Below, one piece after another: positions 50,928-58,785 of a DNA stretch of 64,000 nucleotides. Location: positions 4,712,001-4,776,000 of the forward strand of contig NZ_CP018047.1 of NCBI RefSeq assembly GCF_002009175.1. The letters are read 5' to 3'. Every line of letters begins with the position of its first letter. Position 1 is the stretch's first letter. The stretch comes from Streptomyces niveus (lineage in GTDB: Bacteria > Actinomycetota > Actinomycetes > Streptomycetales > Streptomycetaceae). Both the position numbers and the translations under genes were made by a program. The notes under the pieces are model-generated. The model had not been told where the DNA came from and searched no databases. It was given only the letters and a program-made list of their open reading frames with translations.

Positions 50928-51743
50928 ATGGTCACCACCCGCACACTCGACGTCCCCGGCGCGCACCTGCGCTACGAGGTACGGGGCTCCGGCCCCCTCC
51001 TGGTGCTCACGGGCGCCCCCATGAGCGCCGCGCACTTCGCGCCGCTGGCCGACGCCCTCGCCGACCGGTACACCGTCGTCACGCACGACCCCCGGGGCAT
51101 CTCCGGCAGCACGCTGGACGACCCCGAGCAGGACTCCACCCCCGAACTGCGGGCCGACGACCTCGCCGCGATCCTCGACGAACTCGGCGCCGGGCCGGCC
51201 GATGTCTTCGGCAGCAGCGGCGGCGCGGTGACCGGGCTCGCGCTGGTCGCCCGACACCCGGCGCGGGTGCGGACCCTCGTCGCGCACGAACCGCCCGTGC
51301 TGGGGCTGCTGCCCGACGCGGCCGAACGGCTCGCGGAGACGGACGACATCGTCGAGACGTTCCACCGGGAGGGCCCCGGGCCGGCGTTCGCGAAGTTCAT
51401 GGCCTTCGCCGGACTGGACACTGGCGCCGAATCCGGCGCCCCGGCCGAGCCGCCCGCCGAGCCCTCCGCCCAGGACATGGCGGACGGGGCGCGCTTCCTC
51501 GGCCATGAACTGCGGGGCACCGCCCGCTACCTGCCCGACATCGACGCGCTGAAGGCCGGACCGGCCCGCGTGGTGATCGGCATCGGCGCGACATCCGGCC
51601 CGCTGGTCACATACCGCACCTCCAAGGAACTGGCCGGCCGGCTCGCCTCACCCCCGGCCGAATTCCCGGGCGGCCACGGCGGGTTCGTGGAGGCACCGGG
51701 GGAGTTCGCGGAGGTGCTGCGGAAGGTGCTGGCGGGGGCGTAG
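50928..51743 (+). CDS. Alpha/beta hydrolase
   Basis: 271 aa. Fold marks: LVLTGAPMSAAHFAPLA (oxyanion region), THDPRGISGS, nucleophile elbow GSSGGAV, and GGHGGFVEAPGEFAEVL with the catalytic His. An Ala/Pro-rich insert (SGAPAEPPAEPSAQD) lies in the lid region. No signal peptide. Substrate unknown; single-gene unit. Confidence 0.88.
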   Translation: MVTTRTLDVPGAHLRYEVRGSGPLLVLTGAPMSAAHFAPLADALADRYTVVTHDPRGISGSTLDDPEQDSTPELRADDLAAILDELGAGPADVFGSSGGAVTGLALVARHPARVRTLVAHEPPVLGLLPDAAERLAETDDIVETFHREGPGPAFAKFMAFAGLDTGAESGAPAEPPAEPSAQDMADGARFLGHELRGTARYLPDIDALKAGPARVVIGIGATSGPLVTYRTSKELAGRLASPPAEFPGGHGGFVEAPGEFAEVLRKVLAGA

Positions 51744-51757
51744 GGCCTCGCCGGCGG

Positions 51758-51979
51758 CTACCGCGCGGCGAACCCACCGGTTGTGACGGAGCGCATGAAG
51801 CTGTCGAACAGCCCCGCTCTGAAGGCGATGGCGGGGCTGTCAGGCTGCTTGCTGTCACGCAGGAGGCGGCTGCCGTCGGGCAGGGACGCTACTTCCACGC
51901 AATTGCCATTGGCGCCGGAGTACGAGGACCTGACCCAGGACAGCCCCACTGCCGGAGCGGCCCCCCTGTGCGGCTTCAT
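51758..51979 (-). CDS. DUF397 domain protein
   Basis: 73 aa, essentially one DUF397 domain: WVRSSYSGANGNCVEVASLPDGSRLLRDSKQPDSPAIAF followed by FDSFMRSV. DUF397 proteins occur in Streptomyces in many copies beside XRE-DUF5753 regulators and act as their partners (the WhiJ/BldB-type network). Lies 3 nt downstream of such a regulator. Confidence 0.93.
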   Translation of the reverse strand: MKPHRGAAPAVGLSWVRSSYSGANGNCVEVASLPDGSRLLRDSKQPDSPAIAFRAGLFDSFMRSVTTGGFAAR

Positions 51980-51982
51980 CGT

Positions 51983-52843
51983 CTATTCCATTTCCCTTAT
52001 GGCGTCCCTGATGAGCTTCCGCGACTGACTGGCGTTCGCGGCGGCCACGTTGAGTCGCCTGAACAGCGTTGTGTACGTCTCCACGTCGGCCGACTCCTCG
52101 TAGTACACCGTACTCGTGGGCGACTCGGTGTAGATGATGTCGGTCTCGGCCGATGTCGGGAAACCCATGATGACGAACGGGCCGAACAGGCAGGCGTTCA
52201 TGGGGTCTTCACGTGGCAGCACCTGGAGCTGGATGTGCGGCTCGCGGCTGGCCTCGACCAGACTCTCCAGCTGAGACTTCATCGTGGCGGCGCCGCCGAC
52301 GCGATGGTGCAGCGCACTCTCCGCGATGATCACCCATAGCTGGAGGGGGTCCTCACGGCTGAGGATGCCCCGACGCTCGCTCCGCACGTCGAGCAGTGTC
52401 TCCATCTGCTCAGCCGTGGCGTCGGGCACCTGCAATTCGATCACCGCGCGGGTGTACTCAGGGATTTGCAGCAGCCCCGGAATCAGATTCGTCTCTACGT
52501 TGTAGAGCTTGGTCGCGTCCCACTCGACGGCGACGTACGCGGCATAGGCGGAATCGACGGTCTGGGCGTACCGCGACCACCAGCCCTTCTTCTTGGACTC
52601 GCGTGACAGGAGTTCGATCTCGCGCCGCTCGGCGGGATCGGTGACGCCGTACGCGTCCAACAGGGCCCGCAGGTCGGGGAGCCGGATGTTGGACTGGGCG
52701 TTCTCGATCCGACCCAGTTTGGATGAGGCTGATTCGAGTACCTGGCACGCGTCCGCATGCGTCAGACCGGCAGCCGTCCGCAGCTCGCGAAGCAGCCGTG
52801 CCAAACGCCTCTGACGGATCGTCGGGTTGCTGTTGATAGGCAC
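51983..52843 (-). CDS. XRE helix-turn-helix regulator with DUF5753 (Scr1/WhiJ-like)
   Basis: 286 aa. N-terminal HTH (RLARLLRELRTAAGLTHADACQVLESASSKLGRIENAQS), then the DUF5753 effector domain with ESKKKGWWSRY, LYNVETNLIPGLLQIPEYTRAV, RSERRGILSRED and LWVIIAESALHHRVGG. In this family the regulator and its DUF397 partner control development or accessory genes. It is divergent from the NACHT cluster and could control it from the shared 260-bp region. Confidence 0.92.
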   Translation of the reverse strand: MPINSNPTIRQRRLARLLRELRTAAGLTHADACQVLESASSKLGRIENAQSNIRLPDLRALLDAYGVTDPAERREIELLSRESKKKGWWSRYAQTVDSAYAAYVAVEWDATKLYNVETNLIPGLLQIPEYTRAVIELQVPDATAEQMETLLDVRSERRGILSREDPLQLWVIIAESALHHRVGGAATMKSQLESLVEASREPHIQLQVLPREDPMNACLFGPFVIMGFPTSAETDIIYTESPTSTVYYEESADVETYTTLFRRLNVAAANASQSRKLIRDAIREME

Positions 52844-52926
52844 GCGGATGCGCCTCCCTCAATTATCTACGCAGGCCAAGTGTGCCGCTCGAACAAGATG
52901 GCGACCAAGTGCTATTGCGACCTTTG

Positions 52927-52968
52927 AAAGTGGTGACTTGACACTTTGGGTATCGCGCTGCGCATAGT
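52927..52968 (+). promoter_or_regulatory. Divergent promoter region with dyad and TTGACA
   Basis: AAAGTG-N9-CACTTT (52927-52947) overlaps a consensus -35 TTGACA (52938-52943) with a possible -10 CATAGT at 52963-52968 (19-nt spacer). It reads toward the resolvase-like and NACHT genes, and the dyad would suit the divergent XRE regulator. Confidence 0.45.
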
Positions 52969-53103
52969 ACTCACAGTGGTCATTGCATGACCAACGGTTA
53001 CTGAAAGCGGGGCCGGGTGCTGCTGATTCCTGGGCTCTCGTGGGATGCGTCCCGCCGATGCGCCCACCCCCACTGGCGCGCGCCCTCACCGGAGGAGAAC
53101 GTC

Positions 53104-53478
53104 ATGAACTCCCGGACAGAAGCTCCACACATCGCCTACGGATATCTCCGTGTGCTCTCCGAAGCGGCCGAGCGAGCCGCGTACGCGCAGGAGCGCGACA
53201 TGAAGTGCTTCGCGGAGGGCCATGGGCTGCAACTCGTCGCCGTCTACCACGAGTTCGTCTGTGGAGCGCTCGACGCCTTCGACGAGTTGATCGAGTCACT
53301 GCGTTACACAGGCGCCCGCCAAGTGTTGGTGCCCTCGCTCCGTCACTTCGGCGAGAGTGGTCCGCTGCGCCATGCCCTGCTCGATCGGCTCGAATTCGGG
53401 GTCGAGGCGCGTGTGCACGCTCTGGACGAACTCGTGGTCGGGCGCGATGCCGCCACGCCCCTCGTGATCGGCGCATAG
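53104..53478 (+). CDS. Resolvase-like domain protein (degenerate serine recombinase N-terminus)
   Basis: 124 aa from the ATG at 53104 (GGAGGAGA 6 nt upstream). IAYGYLRVLSEAAERAAYAQERDMKCFAEGHGLQLV resembles the start of serine recombinases (YxR-S...Q...L..Y), and RQVLVPSLRHFGESGPLRHALLDRLEFGVEARVHAL resembles its later part. The nucleophile Ser position is retained as VLSE but no DNA-binding domain is present. Small stand-alone versions of this fold are common beside Streptomyces HATPase genes. Probably regulatory rather than catalytic. Confidence 0.72.
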   Translation: MNSRTEAPHIAYGYLRVLSEAAERAAYAQERDMKCFAEGHGLQLVAVYHEFVCGALDAFDELIESLRYTGARQVLVPSLRHFGESGPLRHALLDRLEFGVEARVHALDELVVGRDAATPLVIGA

Positions 53479-53482
53479 CGCC

Positions 53483-53959
53483 ATGCCGCGACAGCCCGCC
53501 GGGGACCGGCTCGTACTCGTGGCCGCACCGGAAGCGGTGGGCTGCACGAGGACATTCATTGCGGCGAGGCTACGGTCGTGGGGAGTGATGGAGGCCCTGG
53601 ACGAAACCCTGCTGGTGGCCTCCGAACTGGTCACGAACGCCGTCCGCGCCGCCGGCTCGGTTGCCGTGCAACTCCGGGTCGCCGGGCCGAGCCTGTATGT
53701 CGAGGTGTGGGACAACATGCCAGGCGTCCCCGAGGTGAAGTGTCTGGAAGCGGACGCCGAAGGGGGACGCGGCCTTCATCTCGTCGAAGCGCTCGCGACT
53801 CGCTGGGGCATCTGCCACCCCCAATCCGGCGGCAAAGTGGTCTGGGCCGAACTGCCGCTGCCTGCTCACACCGCGCTCCTGTCCCCGGAGGCCGCTTCCG
53901 AGGAACTGGCCGACGCCGTACTCCTGGAACGGCTACTGGACTCGCTGCGTGGGCGATAG
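53483..53959 (+). CDS. ATP-binding protein, RsbW-like HATPase
   Basis: 158 aa, 4 nt after the previous stop. GHKL-type ATPase: N-box ELVTNAVRAAG, G1 WDNMPG and G2 GGRGLHLVEAL. Such short proteins are anti-sigma-factor kinases or their relatives in Streptomyces. The C-terminal ~25 residues (EAASEELADAVLLERLLDSL) are a helix outside the domain. Probably forms a regulatory unit with the resolvase-like protein. Confidence 0.9.
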   Translation: MPRQPAGDRLVLVAAPEAVGCTRTFIAARLRSWGVMEALDETLLVASELVTNAVRAAGSVAVQLRVAGPSLYVEVWDNMPGVPEVKCLEADAEGGRGLHLVEALATRWGICHPQSGGKVVWAELPLPAHTALLSPEAASEELADAVLLERLLDSLRGR

Positions 53960-54006
53960 TCCTCCAACGGCCGGACAAACGTTGTGCATTGGGTGAGAAT
54001 TCGCCC

Positions 54007-54366
54007 ATGCGGGGATGGAAGAGAACAGCATTGATCGTCGGGTCGTGTGCGTTGATCGTGGCGATGGTCGTGGTGTGGATGGTGGTGGACCTTGGGACCG
54101 CGGATGGTGTCGCCAGCGTCGTCGGAGCATCTGTGGGAGTCGTCGGAATCGTCTACGCCCTCATCGGCGGTGCGCAACAGCCGCCGAGCAGCTTCCGTGT
54201 CACGCGGACCGGCAAGAGCGCCGCACGTCGCGGCGGCAGGTCCAATACCGGCATCACGCGAACCGGTCCCGGCGGCGGCCCGGTTCAGGCGAGTGCCACG
54301 GACACCGGGGACGCCGAGGCGGATGGTGACGGCAGCGGAGCGAATAGCGGTATCCAGCTCAACTAA
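54007..54366 (+). CDS. Small two-TM protein with C-terminal Gly/Asn-rich motif
   Basis: 119 aa, 13 nt upstream of the NACHT gene and on the same strand. TM1 at residues ~7-28, TM2 at ~34-54 (VASVVGASVGVVGIVYALIGG), then a hydrophilic tail with RSNTGI (79-83 region) and ATDTGDAEADGDGSGANSG (97-115). The last motif matches AAGTGDARATNGGLANSGV at the N-terminus of the next protein. Membrane protein plus C-terminal shared motif next to an NLR-like protein is the layout of fungal and bacterial amyloid-signalling effectors. No established family is recognised; the role is inferred. Confidence 0.72.
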   Translation: MRGWKRTALIVGSCALIVAMVVVWMVVDLGTADGVASVVGASVGVVGIVYALIGGAQQPPSSFRVTRTGKSAARRGGRSNTGITRTGPGGGPVQASATDTGDAEADGDGSGANSGIQLN

Positions 54367-54378
54367 GGGGCGCGGGCA

Positions 54379-57300
54379 GTGTCGTTGGGGAAGAAGCCGA
54401 CCGTTCAGGCCGCAGGTACCGGGGACGCGCGGGCCACGAACGGTGGTCTGGCCAACAGTGGCGTGATGAACGTCCAGGAACTGCACCAGCACGCGCCGGC
54501 GTCGCCCGAGATCACGCCGGCAGAGGCGCAGGCGGCGGTGGAGGCGTACGCGGGCCGGGTCCGCGTGAGCTACGGACGGCTGGATCTGGAAGTTCTCACG
54601 CCTCTGTCGGAGCAGAACGAGCATCCGGTCGTTGAGTTGCGCGAGGTCTTCGTCACCCCGTGGGTCCGAGCGGACCCACCACAGGTCGAGTTGCCCCGCG
54701 AGCTGATGAAGCGGCTGGTGGATCAGGGCGAGTTGTTGGGAAGCGGCGACCTTCCCCCGGGGACCGATCCCACCCGCCTGCACCAGATACGTGAGGCGTA
54801 CCGTCAGCGCCCGCCCGCCGATGTGCTGGAGGTCGTGGCCGATCCGCAGGTCAAAAGGGTTGTGCTCCTTGGGGACCCAGGGGCGGGCAAGTCCACCCTG
54901 GCCCGCTACCTCGCGCTGGCTCTGACCGGTCCCGGACCACTGGGGCCCTTGGCCGCCCTGAAAGGTTGGCTGCCCCTGGTCGTCGAACTCAGGCTCTACG
55001 CGGACGAGCGCTGGCGCGAGCGGACCTTCGAGGACTTCCTGGAGCATCTGCACATCACCGAGGGAATGTCCGTCCCCACCGCCGTGCTGCAAGACCGCCT
55101 GTACAGCGGAAAGGCTCTGGTCGTTTTCGATGGCCTGGACGAGCTGTTCGATCCGCGTGTACGAGCGGAGACCGCACGGCGCATCGCCGCGTTCGCCGCG
55201 CGGTACCCGGAGACCCGCGTGGTGGTCACCTCGCGCGTCATCGGGTACCAGCGAGCGACCCTGGACGGCGCGGACTTCAAGCACCACATGCTCCAAGACC
55301 TGACCGAGCGGCAGATCGCCGAGTTCGCCCGTCGTTGGTACGCCAACGCCTGTCTCAATGATTCGGCCCAGGCTGCCCAGTTGGTTCGACGAGTCACCGA
55401 CGCGGTGTCTCATTCCCGGCCGGTGCGGGAACTGGCCGGGAATCCACTGCTCCTGACGATTCTGGCCATCATCGGCCGCCGCCAGACCCTGCCACGGGAC
55501 CGTCACGGTGTGTACCGCCACGCCGTGACAGTCCTGGTCGCGCACCTGGACCAAGACGTCAAGCATTTGAAGGGGCAACCCGGTTCGGAGGCTTGGGAAG
55601 ACCTGGATCCCGATGAATTGCACGACCTACTGCGCTTGCTGGCGCGCTCCATGCAGAACGGCAGCAGTGGCATCGCGGGCAATCACATCCACGTCCGCGA
55701 GTTGGAGACTGTCCTCTTCGGCTACCTGCGGGACTACGAACTTCCGCCGATGAAGGCCAAGGCGGCTGCGCGCGCCATGGTCGACCGGCTCCGGACACGG
55801 AACTTCATCCTGAGCAGGTACGGCGGAGAGGTCTACGGATTCGTCCACCGCGCATTCCTCGAATACCTCGCCGCGGCCGACATCGCCCACCGGTACAAGG
55901 AAGACCGTGAATGGAGCCCGGACGAACTCATCGAGCAGGTCTTCAAGGCGCATGCAGGGGACCCTTCCTGGCACGAGGTCCTGCTCCTGGTGATCGGCCA
56001 GTTGAGCGAGCGGGATGCAGGTCCGGCGATCGACTGCCTGCTTCAACTCCACCGTCAGTCGCCTGCCGAAGACAACAGCATGCTGATCTTGGCAGTGCGA
56101 GCCCTGGCAGAAGTACGCAAGATCGGTCCCCTGGCCGGGCAGAGCCATGCTGTTGTAGACGCACTCATTCAAGCTGTCGGCGGAATCTCGTTCCTTCATG
56201 CCGGCGGTGAGCTCAGCGCCGCACTTCCGGCCCTGACCTCCTTCAGCGAGTACTGGAGTGGGCGCCATCGCTACTTGAGCTGGTTTCTTGTGTCCGGCCA
56301 GTTCAAGGCGAATCTCGACTGGCCGACGAGAGTGGCCGGCGCCCTGTGCCGGACCCCCGTAATCCCCGCAGCGCTCGCGATGTACGCGCCAGAGCCGGTA
56401 GTACGCGGACAAGCCCTCAGCACGTTGACAGAACGCTGGTGGGAGGATCCGGAGGTCCGTGGGCTGGTTCTCGATCGTGCGACCTCTGACCCCGATGACG
56501 TCCCTCGCTACATCGCTTTGGCGGCGCTGGCCCAACTGCGGTCGGAGAATCCGGAGGTCCGTGACCTTATCTTCGACAGAGCGATCTCCGAACCCGACAA
56601 CGTCCCTCGCTACATCGCCATGGGGCTGTTGGCTCGGCACTGGTCGGAGGATCCGGCGGTTTACACGTTGATTCTTGATCGTGCGACTGGCGCACCCGAA
56701 GAATATTCGCGTTCCAGGGCTTTGGAGTTGTTGGCTCGGCATTGGTCGGAGGATCCGGTGACGCGTGCGTTGATTCTTGATCGTGCGACCTCCGACCCTG
56801 ATGGAACTCCGCGCTCCACCGCCCTGAGAGTGCTGGCGGAACGTTGGTCGGAGGATCCGGTGACGCGTGCGTTGATTCTTGATCGTGCGACCTCCGACCC
56901 TGATGGAACTCCGCGCTCCACCGCCCTGAGAGTGCTGGCGGAACGTTGGTCGGAGGATCCGGTGACGCGTGCGTTGATTCTTGATCGTGCGACCTCCGAC
57001 CCTGATGGAACTCCGCGCTCCGCCGCCCTGAGAGTGCTGGCGGAACGTTGGTCGGAGGATCCGGTGACGCGTGCGTTGATTCTTGATCGTGCGACCTCCG
57101 AGCCTGACAGATATTGGCGTTCCAGAGCTTTGGAGCTTTCGGCTGAGTACTGGTCGGATGATCCAGAGGTCGGCGCGTTGATTCGCGATTCCGTGACCTC
57201 CGAGGCTTCGGCATTGTCGCGTTCCGCCGCCCTCAGAGTGCTGGCGAAATGTTGGCCGGAGGACCCGGAGGTCCACGCGCTGGTTCGCGACCGCGCTTCC

Positions 57301-57789
57301 TGCGACCCGCACGATTCTTCCCGCTCCACCGCTTTGGAACTGCTGGCCCGGCACTGGCCCGAGGATCCGGATACGCCTGCTCTGATTCGCGACCGCGCTT
57401 CCTGCGACCCGCACGGTTCTTCCCGCTCCACCGCTTTGGAACTGCTGGCCCTGCACTGGCCCGAGGATCCGGAGACGCGTGCGCTGATCCACGACCGCGC
57501 CGCCAACGACCACGATGTCGAAATACGGCTTGACGCTCTCCGGCTCTGGGCAGCGGAAGCAACAGACGAAGTCCGCAGCGCTCTCCACGAGCGCGCCCGT
57601 TGTGATGGAAATGAGGCTGTCAGGCGTGGCGCCGTGTGGATGCTGGCTTGGGGGTGGCCAGCCGACCCGCTCACCCTCCCCGCTCTGCAGGAGATGGCCG
57701 TCACCGACTCCTCGGAAGACGTACGCTCGGCGACGGCACAAGCGGTGCAGGCAGTCGAAGCAATTCTGGCCGGTGGAGAGTTTTTCTAG
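54379..57789 (+). CDS. NACHT-domain NTPase with HEAT-like repeats (NLR-like)
   Basis: 1136 aa. Residues 10-29 hold the Gly/Asn motif shared with the upstream TM protein. NACHT ATPase: Walker A LLGDPGAGKSTLA (164-175), Walker B LVVFDGLDEL (247-256), sensor VVVTSR, then ELAGNPLLLTILA (winged-helix region) and FVHRAFLEYLAAADIA. From about residue 687 the protein is a set of about 13 repeats of 34 residues (W-x-E-D-P-x-x-R-A-L-I-x-D-R-A...R-S-x-A-L-x-x-L-A). GTG at 54379 is used; the first codons are MSLGKKPTVQ. Such proteins are anti-phage or programmed-death sensors in other bacteria; target unknown. Codons in the repeats (TTG, ATT, CTT, GAT, CGT) are less GC3-biased than neighbours. Confidence 0.93.
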   Translation: MSLGKKPTVQAAGTGDARATNGGLANSGVMNVQELHQHAPASPEITPAEAQAAVEAYAGRVRVSYGRLDLEVLTPLSEQNEHPVVELREVFVTPWVRADPPQVELPRELMKRLVDQGELLGSGDLPPGTDPTRLHQIREAYRQRPPADVLEVVADPQVKRVVLLGDPGAGKSTLARYLALALTGPGPLGPLAALKGWLPLVVELRLYADERWRERTFEDFLEHLHITEGMSVPTAVLQDRLYSGKALVVFDGLDELFDPRVRAETARRIAAFAARYPETRVVVTSRVIGYQRATLDGADFKHHMLQDLTERQIAEFARRWYANACLNDSAQAAQLVRRVTDAVSHSRPVRELAGNPLLLTILAIIGRRQTLPRDRHGVYRHAVTVLVAHLDQDVKHLKGQPGSEAWEDLDPDELHDLLRLLARSMQNGSSGIAGNHIHVRELETVLFGYLRDYELPPMKAKAAARAMVDRLRTRNFILSRYGGEVYGFVHRAFLEYLAAADIAHRYKEDREWSPDELIEQVFKAHAGDPSWHEVLLLVIGQLSERDAGPAIDCLLQLHRQSPAEDNSMLILAVRALAEVRKIGPLAGQSHAVVDALIQAVGGISFLHAGGELSAALPALTSFSEYWSGRHRYLSWFLVSGQFKANLDWPTRVAGALCRTPVIPAALAMYAPEPVVRGQALSTLTERWWEDPEVRGLVLDRATSDPDDVPRYIALAALAQLRSENPEVRDLIFDRAISEPDNVPRYIAMGLLARHWSEDPAVYTLILDRATGAPEEYSRSRALELLARHWSEDPVTRALILDRATSDPDGTPRSTALRVLAERWSEDPVTRALILDRATSDPDGTPRSTALRVLAERWSEDPVTRALILDRATSDPDGTPRSAALRVLAERWSEDPVTRALILDRATSEPDRYWRSRALELSAEYWSDDPEVGALIRDSVTSEASALSRSAALRVLAKCWPEDPEVHALVRDRASCDPHDSSRSTALELLARHWPEDPDTPALIRDRASCDPHGSSRSTALELLALHWPEDPETRALIHDRAANDHDVEIRLDALRLWAAEATDEVRSALHERARCDGNEAVRRGAVWMLAWGWPADPLTLPALQEMAVTDSSEDVRSATAQAVQAVEAILAGGEFF
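56742..57149 (+). repeat. Tandem 102-bp repeats inside the NACHT gene
   Basis: Units start at 56742, 56844, 56946 and 57048. The first two appear identical over 102 bp, the third differs by one base (ACC to GCC), the fourth keeps the first ~55 bp and then diverges. One unit is 34 codons. A second pair of near-identical units begins at about 57284 and 57386. Confidence 0.9.
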
Positions 57790-57812
57790 GGCCGAATCGG
57801 AAGGATCCGTAC

Positions 57813-58781
57813 ATGTCCGCGCTGACCGCGTCCCGGCTCGCCGTGATCCTCGAAGCCGCCGGAGTGCGGGCGGGTGTCGACGGATACGAGGCGTTGGGCG
57901 GGGGCACGTACAACTTCCTCTACCGGGTGCGGCTGGACGACGGTGGGCGGCTGGTGCTGAAGCTGCCACCGGAGGACGGGACGCCGCGTCTGACGTACGA
58001 GGGTGAACTGCTGGTCAACGAGGGCGAGTTCTATCGGTCGGCCGGTGGCTCCGGTGTGCCCGTGCCCGAGGTGGTGCGGCTCGCGGGGGACTCGCTGCTG
58101 ATGACGGAGGTGCCGGGGGAGCCGTGGTCCGCCCTGGCGAACGGGATCGGCGACGTGGAGCACGAGCGGTTGCGGCGTGAACTCGGTTCGTACGTGGCCG
58201 AGTTGCACACCGTCACCGGTACACGCTTCGGCTATCCGTCCGAGGCCGTGCCCACCGCCGGGAGTTGGCGGGAGGCGTTCATGGCCATGCTGGAGGCGGT
58301 GCTGGCGGACGCCGAGCGGTTCGGGGCGAAGCTGCCGGTGTCCGGGGAGCGGGTGCGGGAGTTGGTACGGGACGCCGTACCGGCGCTGGACGAGGTCACC
58401 GTGCCCGCGCTCGTGCACTTCGATCTGTGGCAGGGCAACGTCCTGCTGACGGGTGACGCGGGGGAGCGGCGGATCGGTGGGGTCATCGACGGTGAGCGGA
58501 TGTTCTGGGGCGATCCGCTGGCGGAGTTCGCGTCGCTCAATCTCTTCGGTGAGCCCGAGGACGACCCGGCGCTGCTCGCCGGCTACCGGGCGGGTGGCGG
58601 GGACGCCGGCTTCGACGACTCCGCTCGGCTGCGCATGGCGCTCTACCGCTGCTACCTGTACCTGATCATGCTGGTCGAGGGCGTACCGCGCGCCGACCCG
58701 CCCGCGCGGACCGCGGTGACCCGCAGGACCGCCGGGACCGCGCTGATCCTCGCCCTCGGGCTGATCTCCACCACCGCGTAG
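57813..58781 (+). CDS. Phosphotransferase family protein (APH/choline kinase-like)
   Basis: 322 aa from the ATG at 57813 (AAGGA 8 nt upstream). Kinase-like fold: N-lobe LGGGTYNFLYRVRLDDGGRLVLKLPP (ATP Lys), Brenner motif HFDLWQGNVLL with catalytic Asp and Asn, and IDGERMFWGDPLAEFAS with the metal Asp, where aminoglycoside kinases usually have ID-W/F-x. The substrate may be an antibiotic or a small metabolite. Confidence 0.88.
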   Translation: MSALTASRLAVILEAAGVRAGVDGYEALGGGTYNFLYRVRLDDGGRLVLKLPPEDGTPRLTYEGELLVNEGEFYRSAGGSGVPVPEVVRLAGDSLLMTEVPGEPWSALANGIGDVEHERLRRELGSYVAELHTVTGTRFGYPSEAVPTAGSWREAFMAMLEAVLADAERFGAKLPVSGERVRELVRDAVPALDEVTVPALVHFDLWQGNVLLTGDAGERRIGGVIDGERMFWGDPLAEFASLNLFGEPEDDPALLAGYRAGGGDAGFDDSARLRMALYRCYLYLIMLVEGVPRADPPARTAVTRRTAGTALILALGLISTTA

Positions 58782-58785
58782 GGGA

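Noticed and set aside
53104..53478. Active site-specific recombinase or integrase of a mobile element
   Set aside because: Only a short resolvase-like fold without DNA-binding domain; no attachment-site repeats, transposase or inverted ends were seen around 51.7-57.8 kb.
56742..57490. CRISPR-like array
   Set aside because: The repeats are contiguous 102-bp coding units with no spacers and stay in frame inside the NACHT gene.
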